Assembly: GCF_022394535.1 (NCBI RefSeq)
Contig: NZ_CP089414.1
Span: forward strand, 4,526,001 to 4,590,000
DNA length: 64,000 nucleotides
From: Dyella terrae
GTDB lineage: Bacteria > Pseudomonadota > Gammaproteobacteria > Xanthomonadales > Rhodanobacteraceae
Reading direction: 5' to 3'
Positions 1 through 7,605 of the stretch are shown here, piece by piece. The position numbers were made by a program, and so were the translations under genes. A model generated the notes under the pieces. The model was not told where the DNA came from. It did not search any database and saw nothing but the letters and a program-made list of their open reading frames with translations. Numbering within the stretch: position 1 is the first letter of the stretch; each line of letters starts with the position of its first letter.

Positions 1-671
1 GCAGTGATGTATGCCTGGTACTTGCCGCGCGTTTCCACCATCGCCTTGTCGTCGGACAGGTAATAGTCGCGCGTGGGCATGCCCAGGCCGCCCTGCAACA
101 GGTACGGGATGTTGCGCGAGGCGTCTTGTAGGCCGTGCGAAATGAACAGGCCAAACAGGTGCTCGGTGTGGAAGTTGGTGGCATTCACCGGATCCACGTC
201 GGCACGCAGGCCATCACCCAGCACGCGGGCGAGGTCGGCCTTGCTGTTGATGGCGTCGATGGCCTTCAGTTCGGGCTGCAGCGGTTCGAGGCCGCGCTTC
301 TCGATAGTGCCTTCGTCCATAAACGCAGCGTAGTAATCGGCAATCTTGCGCTCGTTGCTGCCCGCTGCCGGCTTGCTCTTGCCCGCCGCCTGGATCAGGT
401 CAGCGTTGCGCTTCTCGGCCTTCTGGAACACTTCCAGAAAGATGCCCGTGCTGGAACGGTCGGCAGGAATCTCGGCCGTCTTCTTCCAGTTGCCGCTGGC
501 GTAGTTGTCGAAGTCATTGCCCGGCAACACGCTGTGGTCGATGCCAGCCAAGTCGATGCCGCTGGCGCTGCGCGCCGCCGTGTGGGCCGGGGCCGGCTGG
601 GTCGCCGTGCCCGCTGCGGCGCAGGTGGTGGCCATGGCAGCCGCCGTGAAAATCCAACGAAGTTGCCGCAT
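1..671 (-). CDS. M13 family metallopeptidase (neprilysin/PepO-like), N-terminal part only
   Basis: The reverse strand encodes the first 223 residues of a protein whose remainder lies outside the window. It begins with a signal-peptide-like stretch (MRQLRWIFTAAAMATTCAAA). The M13 N-terminal domain follows, recognisable from GIDHSVLPGNDFDNYASGNW, the NLLP/GLGMP-type segment (LLQGGLGMPTRDYYLSD) and the FGLFISHGLQDA region. The zinc motif HExxH and the C-terminal ExxD would be off the left edge, so catalytic competence cannot be judged. The start at 671 has an AGGAG ribosome site about 9 bases upstream. The family is secreted or periplasmic zinc endopeptidases acting on oligopeptides. Family assignment is confident; substrate is unknown. 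Confidence 0.85.
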   Translation of the reverse strand, partial: MRQLRWIFTAAAMATTCAAAGTATQPAPAHTAARSASGIDLAGIDHSVLPGNDFDNYASGNWKKTAEIPADRSSTGIFLEVFQKAEKRNADLIQAAGKSKPAAGSNERKIADYYAAFMDEGTIEKRGLEPLQPELKAIDAINSKADLARVLGDGLRADVDPVNATNFHTEHLFGLFISHGLQDASRNIPYLLQGGLGMPTRDYYLSDDKAMVETRGKYQAYIT

Positions 672-847
672 GGGCGGTCTCCTGGGTGGGGAAAATAACA
701 ACGATAGTCCCAATGGGCACCCGGCAGGGCATGACCTTTGGCCTAGGAATGGAGTTTCCAGCACTGCAAGAACTTGCTGGCGATGGGTTATTCTTTGCGT
801 TCCCCCTGGGCCCACTGGGCCCTGACACCAGCCAAGGAAGGCCGCTC

Positions 848-1768
848 ATGGCGAACTCCGGTTCGATCGTCAATTCGCACGTGCTCGCGCAAGTGGCGCA
901 GTGGCGAGATGCTTTTGCGTCGGCAGAGCCGTTTCGTCATGTGATCATCGACGACTTCCTCGAGCCTGCGTTTGTGGAAGCCCTGCTGACCCAGTTTCCC
1001 GATTTCGAACAGGGAAACTATGTGGGCGACGACGGTCGCCCCGGCGGAAAATCCACGATGGACCGCGTGCGTGGCCTCGGGGACGCCTACCGGCGCCTCG
1101 ATGAGGTGATCCAGACGCGGCAGTTTCTTGATTTCGTCGGCAATATCACGGCTATCCCGGACCTGATCTACGACCCGTTCTATCTTGGCGGCGGGACGCA
1201 TGAGAACCGCCATGGGCAGGGTCTGCAGGCGCATATCGATTTCAACTATCACCCCAGTGAACGCTGGCATCGCCGGCTCAATCTCATCGTGTACCTCAAT
1301 CACGAATGGGACGAGGGCTGGGGCGGCATGTTTGATCTTTACCGCGATCCCTATGCGGACCCTGCACCCTTGGTTCGCGTGGCGCCGCTGTTCAATCGTT
1401 GCGTGACCTTCGAGACCAACGAACATAGCTGGCATGGCTTTGACACGATCCTCCTGCCGGAGGACAGGCGTGACCTCAGCCGTAAATCGATCGCCTTGTA
1501 CTTCTACAGCGCGGAACGCCCTGCTGTGGAAACGGCGGGCCGCCACACCACGCACTATGTCAACGCGCAATTGCCAGAGCACCTGCTGCCGGGCCATACG
1601 CTAGCTGACTCCGACGTGTCGACGCTCAAGCTGCTGATTGCACAACGCGACGAACAATTGCGAGGGCTCTACGCAGAGAACTCGAAGCTTTTGCAGGCTC
1701 AGGACCAAGGCTTTGGCGGTCACTTGCTGTATCTGCTCAAGCGCTTGTACGTGCGCTATCGCCGCTGA
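848..1768 (+). CDS. 2-oxoglutarate/Fe(II)-dependent oxygenase (prolyl-4-hydroxylase-like fold)
   Basis: A 306-residue protein. The metal triad is visible: HIDFNYH (an HxD motif) near residue 130, and the distal His in NEHSWHGF near residue 197. A conserved Arg/Lys for 2-oxoglutarate would lie in the DLSRKSIALYFYS strand. The N-terminal RHVIIDDFLEPAFVEALL segment is typical of 2OG-Fe(II) oxygenases that modify sugars or proteins near glycan clusters. The C-terminus has a short heptad-like helix (TLKLLIAQRDEQLRGLYAEN). I chose 848 because AAGGAAGG lies just upstream; an in-frame ATG at 686 would add residues of low quality overlapping the neighbour's promoter. Substrate is unknown. It converges on tamB. 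Confidence 0.8.
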   Translation: MANSGSIVNSHVLAQVAQWRDAFASAEPFRHVIIDDFLEPAFVEALLTQFPDFEQGNYVGDDGRPGGKSTMDRVRGLGDAYRRLDEVIQTRQFLDFVGNITAIPDLIYDPFYLGGGTHENRHGQGLQAHIDFNYHPSERWHRRLNLIVYLNHEWDEGWGGMFDLYRDPYADPAPLVRVAPLFNRCVTFETNEHSWHGFDTILLPEDRRDLSRKSIALYFYSAERPAVETAGRHTTHYVNAQLPEHLLPGHTLADSDVSTLKLLIAQRDEQLRGLYAENSKLLQAQDQGFGGHLLYLLKRLYVRYRR

Positions 1769-1772
1769 TTCC

Positions 1773-1790
1773 GGGGAGACGGTGTCTCCC
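1773..1790. terminator. Short hairpin between convergent genes
   Basis: GGGAGAC-GGT-GTCTCCC forms a perfect 7-bp stem between the oxygenase stop (1768) and the tamB stop (1805). The downstream T content is weak, so it is at best a modest bidirectional terminator. Confidence 0.45.
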
Positions 1791-1804
1791 TTGCTCCGAT
1801 GGAC

Positions 1805-4800
1805 TCAGCGCTCGATGCGGTAGTTGAGCGACGCACGATTGAAGTCCGTTGCGCTCTGCGCCTCGAAATTCCAGCGCGCGTTGAAGTGGTAGCGCAGGGT
1901 AATGACCTGGCCTGGATCGAACAGGCCCACGCCATAGCTGATGTACAGACGCGGCGAGAGGTATTTGCCCATCGTGAAGGCGGAGCTGCCGTTGAGCGCA
2001 TCGCTGCTGCTGACGCCGACATCGTCAAGGCCCAGGCGCGAGCCGATGCTCTTGGCGAGCAGGTTGCCGGTAGCCGAACCCAGCGCTTGTGCCGCCGCGC
2101 CCACCATGTTGCCTTCACCACCCTTCACCTGCGACAGCGGCTTGCCAGTGATCAGATAGGAGAGGGCATCGGACTGTTCCATCGGTGGCTGCGAGAACAC
2201 CGTAAGCACTGGGCGCTGCGCGGTGCCCGCGATATTGAGGCCAACCTGTTGACCATCGTCGATGGTGGCGTTGGGGTTGAGCTTGCGAATCGCGCGGATG
2301 TTCAGGCCGGGGTTGTCGATGGGCGTGCTGGCGAACAGCAGCTGGCCGCGATCGATCTGCAGGTTCTGCCCGTACGCTTTATAGGTGCCACTCACGTCGA
2401 TCTGGCCCTGGCCGGTGGTCGCGCGACCAGGGCGTTCACTGACCACCAGTTGGCCTTGCAGGCGGCCGTCGAGTCCCATGCCTACGAGGTGGGTCTTGTT
2501 GCCTAAGTTGACCGTCACCGTGGCGGAAAGCGGCATCTGGCTGACGGCTTCCTGCGGCTGCTTGTCGTCCACCACCACCACGTCGGGTGACGCCTTGGTG
2601 GCTCCCGCACCGGGTAGCTTGTCGAGATTCACGTCGGCGTTGTCGAGCGCGACGCTACCAGTGATGTCCAGACCCTTGTCGTTGTGGGTTACCGCGAGAT
2701 CTGGAGAGATCGCGACCTTCGCGGCAGGGATGTCGACCGCCCGGAAGTTGCTGCCCTTGACGGTCAGCACACTCTGCGCGTCCGCGCCAAGCGACGCCGT
2801 ACCCGCCAAGACAACGTTGCCATCACCGGAATGCAGCGTGCCGTCGATGCGGAAATGCTGTGCATCGGTGGTGCCGATACTCACGTGCCCCTGGCTCAGT
2901 TTCAGCCCCATCGCGGGGATCTCTGCCGCGAAATCCGTCAGGTTGGCCTGGCCGCTGATGGCGGGAGCAGACAGTGTGCCGGCGAGATTGAAGTCGCCGT
3001 TCATAGCGCCCTTGGGGTTCACCACTTCGGTGGTGAAGATCTCCAGCAGGCGAAGATTGCTCACATGGATGCCGACGTGACCGCCGAGCGATTGCTGCGC
3101 GCCGCTAATGGTGACGTTGCCGTCCACGCGACCCGTGTTGGTCAGTCCTGCGTGCAGTTCGATCTGCTGGCTGGACGGACTGAGCTGAGCGGTGAGTGCC
3201 AGATTGTCGTAAGTGACGAGCGGCTGGTCGGTGCGGTCGGCGTAGGCGACAGAGCCGTGGGGCGAGGTGATCGACGCGTTGCCGGTGAGCGCACCTGCCG
3301 TATTGCGGCGAATGCTGCCGTTGCCGTCGAGCGAACCCTCCACGCGCATGGGCACTTTGCTGGTGCTCACCGCGCTCATGATCAACGCAATGGGCAGGCC
3401 GTGCAGCCGATAGCTGGCATCGAGATTGCCGGCCTTGTCCTGCTTGGCAGCGGCGCACAGCAGCGGCTCGCCGGCAGTGAGGCACAGCTCGGACAGGTTG
3501 AGTGCGCCGTCGTTATACGAGAGCTGCGTTGACTGTTGCAGTCGCCAGCGAGGCAGGCCAGCGAGATCGATGTTGAGCGTGGACAACGAGCCGTTCCATG
3601 CCGAACCCTTGAGGCCGCCGCTCAGCGCCAGATCGGTGGAGAGTGGCGAGCCATGCGCGGCCAAGGTGAGGTTGTGCCGCTCCGCCGTGCCATCGCCGCG
3701 CACGCTGACCTGCGTGAAGGCCAACCCGCCAGCATTGACGCCGCCTGCCTGCAGATCCAACTTGCCGCCCGGATGGCTGATATCGGGCACGTTGGCGAGC
3801 AGGTGGAGCGTATCCACATGCTGCTCGGCATAGTTCAGCGTGTTGCCCTGCAGGTTGCTGTCGACGGCAAGCTTGGGATACGTGCCGCGTACCTGGACGG
3901 TGCCCTGCAGCTTGCCTGCCGCCTCAGGCAGCCAGTCGCCCAGCGAGGCGATGGCAAGCTTGATAGTGACGTCGTTGGCCTTGCCGGGCTTTGCATCGAT
4001 AAGGGCGTCACTGCCGCCGGAAACGAGATGCAGCTTGCCATCCACCACGCCCTCGGGCGGCAGATGCAGCTTGCCGTCGCCGTGCACGGTGCGGTCGCGC
4101 AGATGGCCGTCGAGCTTGCGGATCTCCAGTGTGACGTCCGGATGGTCTTGCGGTAGCGTGCCTTGCGAGGCGATGTCGAAATCCAGTGAGCCGTTCCACT
4201 TCGCCAGCAGATGTCCGGGGTCGAATTTGTTGGCGACGGCTTCGAGCTGCCAGCCCAACGCCGGCTGCAGCGTCAGCGTGCCCTTGGCCTGCAAGTCGCC
4301 CTGCGGTTGCTTGACGGTCAAGGCGTGCAGGTTGATGAGCTTCTGCGTACCGTCGAGATCCAGAGTGACGTCTGCAAGCTTTCCTTCCGGGCCCAGTGCA
4401 AGCGCGCTTTCCGCATGGAACTGCTCGGCTGAACCCTTGGCGGTGAGCGTGCCATGGCTCATCAGGGGTTGCCCCGCCAACTCCTGCGGAAGCACGACAT
4501 CCTTCCAGTCGAGCGTAAGGTCGGCGCTCAACGGCTTGGCCGAGAGCTGCACCACGCCATGCGCGTTGACGCTGCCCTGGAACTGCGGGGAGGCGATGCC
4601 GAGCTGGTCCAGTGTCAGCGTGTTGAGGTCGTCGCTGAAGCGCGCGCTCAGCGGCTGCAGTTTCACCTGGTAGTCGTTGAGTCCCAGTTGTCCGGTGACG
4701 GTGCCGCTGCGGCGATCACCCTTGCCGGTGAGTGCGACGGACAGGCCCGTGAGCGAGCTATCACCGAGGAACGGCTTGGGATCGAAGCGCGGTGCGTCAA

Positions 4801-5611
4801 GCGTTGCATTCCACGCGTAATCGCCAGCTTGGGCCATATCCAACTGCAGGCGGGCGGGCATGGGTAGCGTGAGCTGAAGATCCAGGTGTGCGTGCTTGCC
4901 ATCGCCGTGCGCGGCCAGCTCGCCGGCATACTCGGTGCCGCCGGCTGTCCAGGCGAAGTTGGCCTTGCTGTCGCCGCGGTAGGTGCTACCGACGACGATG
5001 TTGCCAGTGAGATCGGCATGCCCATCCGGCGCGCGCAAAGCGAGTTGCCGCAATTCGATGCCGCTGCGGCTCGTCCAACTGCCAGCGAGGTCGAGCGAAT
5101 CGGAGGCGAACACGGGTTGCCCCGCCTGCGTGATCTTCACCGTACCCACGTGCGCGCGGTCGAGCACCATGTCGAGCGGGGGCTGCCACGAGAAACTGCT
5201 TTGGCTTTCCGACTGGTCGGGCTCGCTCGGCGGCAACGCAACGTCCACGCCATCGACGTTGAGGTCGAGCACATGCAGTCGCTTGCGCAGCAGGGCAGGT
5301 ACGCGCAAGTCCAGATGGGCCTTGGCTACCTTGACGTCCAACCCTTTGCCGTCCGCGTAGCGCAGGCCGGTGAGATCAAGCGGACCCACCAGGCGTCCAT
5401 CGGCTGATTGCACGGTGAGCTGGCCGTTGGTAAAGCCCTCCGCGCGCGCCAGCGCAAAGCGCAGGCCCGACGATGTGCCCAGCAACCACGCAAGAAAGGC
5501 AAACAGCACGAGCAGCAGTGCGAGCAACGAAAACAGCGTCCAGCGCAGCCAGCGGCGGCGTGGGCGAGGTGCGGGAGCGGGGGCGTTGGTATCGATCATG
5601 GCGTTGCTCAC
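1805..5611 (-). CDS. tamB: TamB, inner-membrane subunit of the translocation and assembly module
   Basis: A 1268-residue AsmA-like protein. One N-terminal transmembrane helix (WTLFSLLALLLVLFAFLAWLL, about residues 25-45) anchors it in the inner membrane. A long periplasm-spanning beta-taco follows, with repeats rich in Leu/Asp/Gly. The C-terminal DUF490 domain ends in RASLNYRIER. TamB is thought to form a bridge to the outer-membrane partner TamA and to move phospholipid or assist outer-membrane protein insertion. It starts with GTG overlapping the tamA stop by 4 bases (GTGA), so the pair is translationally coupled. Another ATG 12 bases in (5599) is possible. Length is close to the E. coli protein. 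Confidence 0.95.
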   Translation of the reverse strand: MSNAMIDTNAPAPAPRPRRRWLRWTLFSLLALLLVLFAFLAWLLGTSSGLRFALARAEGFTNGQLTVQSADGRLVGPLDLTGLRYADGKGLDVKVAKAHLDLRVPALLRKRLHVLDLNVDGVDVALPPSEPDQSESQSSFSWQPPLDMVLDRAHVGTVKITQAGQPVFASDSLDLAGSWTSRSGIELRQLALRAPDGHADLTGNIVVGSTYRGDSKANFAWTAGGTEYAGELAAHGDGKHAHLDLQLTLPMPARLQLDMAQAGDYAWNATLDAPRFDPKPFLGDSSLTGLSVALTGKGDRRSGTVTGQLGLNDYQVKLQPLSARFSDDLNTLTLDQLGIASPQFQGSVNAHGVVQLSAKPLSADLTLDWKDVVLPQELAGQPLMSHGTLTAKGSAEQFHAESALALGPEGKLADVTLDLDGTQKLINLHALTVKQPQGDLQAKGTLTLQPALGWQLEAVANKFDPGHLLAKWNGSLDFDIASQGTLPQDHPDVTLEIRKLDGHLRDRTVHGDGKLHLPPEGVVDGKLHLVSGGSDALIDAKPGKANDVTIKLAIASLGDWLPEAAGKLQGTVQVRGTYPKLAVDSNLQGNTLNYAEQHVDTLHLLANVPDISHPGGKLDLQAGGVNAGGLAFTQVSVRGDGTAERHNLTLAAHGSPLSTDLALSGGLKGSAWNGSLSTLNIDLAGLPRWRLQQSTQLSYNDGALNLSELCLTAGEPLLCAAAKQDKAGNLDASYRLHGLPIALIMSAVSTSKVPMRVEGSLDGNGSIRRNTAGALTGNASITSPHGSVAYADRTDQPLVTYDNLALTAQLSPSSQQIELHAGLTNTGRVDGNVTISGAQQSLGGHVGIHVSNLRLLEIFTTEVVNPKGAMNGDFNLAGTLSAPAISGQANLTDFAAEIPAMGLKLSQGHVSIGTTDAQHFRIDGTLHSGDGNVVLAGTASLGADAQSVLTVKGSNFRAVDIPAAKVAISPDLAVTHNDKGLDITGSVALDNADVNLDKLPGAGATKASPDVVVVDDKQPQEAVSQMPLSATVTVNLGNKTHLVGMGLDGRLQGQLVVSERPGRATTGQGQIDVSGTYKAYGQNLQIDRGQLLFASTPIDNPGLNIRAIRKLNPNATIDDGQQVGLNIAGTAQRPVLTVFSQPPMEQSDALSYLITGKPLSQVKGGEGNMVGAAAQALGSATGNLLAKSIGSRLGLDDVGVSSSDALNGSSAFTMGKYLSPRLYISYGVGLFDPGQVITLRYHFNARWNFEAQSATDFNRASLNYRIER

Positions 5612-7368
5612 AGATCCGGGCCGATCACGACGTGCAGTTCCACGCCGTGGTCATCCGCGTTGTGCACCGGCGTGCCCAGATCCACCCGGATCATACCCAC
5701 GGGCGAGAGCCAGCGAACGCCCAGGCCCGCGCCGATCTTCGGACGATAGTCGGTACCGTTGAACGCATTGCCCGCGTCCACGAAGGCCGCCATGCCCCAT
5801 TGGCGGGTGAAGTAGTGTTCGACCTCGGTGCTGCCCACCAGCAGATTCTTGCCGCCAATCACGCGCCCATAGGAGTTCTCGGGGCCGATGCTCTGATAGC
5901 CGTAGCCGCGCACCGAGCGGTCACCGCCGGCGAAGAAGCGCAATTGCGGCGGTAGGTCATCGAAGTTGTTGGTCCAGGTAGCACCGGCCGATGCGCGCAG
6001 GATGAGGCGGTTGTTGCCCCAGAACGAGTTGATCCATTTGCCATCGGCGATGACCTGGCTGAAGCTGGCATCGGACAGCAGCGAACCGACGGTACTGCGG
6101 GCGGTGAAGGTCAGCGCCCAGCCGTTGCGCACGAAGATGGGGTTGTCGCCGGATTTACGCGACAGCGTCGCCTCCGGATAGAACAGGTTGCTCCGACCGT
6201 GTTCGAGCCCCGGCGTGCTGTCCGATTCGCCGGCCTTTTGGCCCACCGTGAATGTGCCGTCCAAAGCATGCACGCCGATAGTGCGTACCCAGCCGTACCA
6301 TTCACGCGTTTCGTTGGCCACGAGCTCCAGTGTCTTGGACTTGGAGGTATCCGTGTTGGAGTCGCGATACGTGGCACCGTAATTGAAGCTGCGCTGATTC
6401 GGGCCGGGCATGGGCACCGTGTACAACGTCGACACGGTCTTGAGCTTCTGCGCGAGGATGATCTCGTTCTTCCACTTGTGGCCGCTGCGGTTCACCCAGC
6501 GCCGTTCCATGCTGGCGCGCGCGCCGACGCCCGTGTCGGTGCCGATGAACGGGCCGCCGCTGTAGATGGTGCGCTTGGCCGGTGACAGCTCCACTTTTAC
6601 GTCGACTACGCCGTTCTTCTTGTCATCGATGTCGGGCAGTACGTTCACTACGGAGAAGTAATCCGCTCCGTTCAACGCCTGCTGAAGCTGCAACAGCTTG
6701 TCCTGCGCGAAGTAGTCGCCGGACTTGAAAGGCACGTAGCGCTGCAGGAAGCCATCCTTGAACTGCGAGCCGTCGAAATGCACGTCGCCGAACTTGTAGC
6801 GCGAGCCGGCATCCCACGCGAGCTGAATCACGGCGCTGCGCTCGCCGCGATTCACTTCCACACGATGAGTAACGAGCTTGGCGTCAAGGAAGCCATTGGC
6901 AGTGAGCGCTCCGCTGAGCGCATCGCGCGAGGAGTCGTACTCGCCATCGTTAAGCGTCTGGCCCTTGAGGTTCTCGATGGCGCGCTGAGCACGGCGGATG
7001 GCCGGGATCTTCGCTGCGGCAGGGTCGAGCTTGATGTTCACCGTCGTCACCGTCACCGGCGTTCCGGGTGAGACATGCAACGTAACGCGCCAGTTCTCAC
7101 CTACCGGGTCGAGCTGGCCCTGCACCTTGGCCTCGTAATAGCCATAGGGCTGCAGTGCCGTCTTGGCCTGGTCGAGCGATTGCTCGTACAGGCGGCGCAC
7201 CTGCGCCTCGGTCACGTCGCGATTGGCGTACTGCGAGATATCGACGCCGGAGCTCACCGCGAGTTTGAGTGGGTCGTCCACGCCGTCCACCACCACCTGC
7301 ACACCTGCGTGCGCCAGCCACGGGGCCAGCAGCAAGGGCAGCAGTATCAGGCGTCGGAGTCGGCGCAT
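5608..7368 (-). CDS. tamA: TamA, outer-membrane Omp85-family subunit of the translocation and assembly module
   Basis: A 586-residue protein with a signal peptide (LLPLLLAPWLAHA) and three POTRA-like domains to about residue 250. The C-terminal half is a BamA-type 16-strand barrel. The barrel shows the signature region FFAGGDRSVRGYGYQSIGP (RGY in the lid loop) and ends GVELHVVIGPDL, with the even-spaced aromatic pattern of barrel strands. It partners TamB, whose start overlaps this stop. I chose the ATG at 7368 because AAGGA lies 7 bases upstream; the ORF could begin 18 bases earlier at 7386 but with a poor ribosome site. Confidence 0.95.
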   Translation of the reverse strand: MRRLRRLILLPLLLAPWLAHAGVQVVVDGVDDPLKLAVSSGVDISQYANRDVTEAQVRRLYEQSLDQAKTALQPYGYYEAKVQGQLDPVGENWRVTLHVSPGTPVTVTTVNIKLDPAAAKIPAIRRAQRAIENLKGQTLNDGEYDSSRDALSGALTANGFLDAKLVTHRVEVNRGERSAVIQLAWDAGSRYKFGDVHFDGSQFKDGFLQRYVPFKSGDYFAQDKLLQLQQALNGADYFSVVNVLPDIDDKKNGVVDVKVELSPAKRTIYSGGPFIGTDTGVGARASMERRWVNRSGHKWKNEIILAQKLKTVSTLYTVPMPGPNQRSFNYGATYRDSNTDTSKSKTLELVANETREWYGWVRTIGVHALDGTFTVGQKAGESDSTPGLEHGRSNLFYPEATLSRKSGDNPIFVRNGWALTFTARSTVGSLLSDASFSQVIADGKWINSFWGNNRLILRASAGATWTNNFDDLPPQLRFFAGGDRSVRGYGYQSIGPENSYGRVIGGKNLLVGSTEVEHYFTRQWGMAAFVDAGNAFNGTDYRPKIGAGLGVRWLSPVGMIRVDLGTPVHNADDHGVELHVVIGPDL

Positions 7369-7397
7369 GCGGTCCTTAGGTTCCATCCTGGAAAGTC

Positions 7398-7426
7398 GGC
7401 TGCACGTACCGATGACACGTGCAGCC
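7398..7426. promoter_or_regulatory. Perfect 10-bp inverted repeat upstream of tamA
   Basis: GGCTGCACGT-N9-ACGTGCAGCC lies 30 bases upstream of the tamA start. It could be an operator or a 5'-leader hairpin. No T-run follows it on either strand. Confidence 0.4.
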
Positions 7427-7542
7427 CAAGCTTAGCCCATCGACCGGGGCGGACTCATGAACGTCGTGTCGACTTGAGGATGATCTGATCCTTCTCGCAC
7501 GACTATCGCCATCTCTGACTATGCAGCGTTGCGCAGTATCTC

Positions 7543-7564
7543 GCCCCGCGTTCGCGGGGCTTTT
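7543..7564 (+). terminator. Orphan terminator-like hairpin facing the plus strand
   Basis: An 8-bp GC stem (GCCCCGCG-TT-CGCGGGGC) is followed by TTTTC on the plus strand. Both flanking genes (ndvB, tamA) run on the minus strand, so no annotated plus-strand gene precedes it. It may end a small RNA starting somewhere after 7400, or be a chance palindrome. Confidence 0.4.
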
Positions 7565-7578
7565 CGGGCATCAAACGA

Positions 7579-7603
7579 CATGCGTCGAACAGGTCGACGC
7601 ATG
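7579..7603 (-). terminator. Hairpin directly after the ndvB-like stop codon
   Basis: CATGCGTCGA-N5-TCGACGCATG, a perfect 10-bp stem, begins 2 bases after the stop of the glucan synthase gene. The minus strand continues TCGTTTGATG, a weak U-tract. It probably serves as 3'-end stabiliser or terminator. Confidence 0.5.
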
Positions 7604-7605
7604 CC

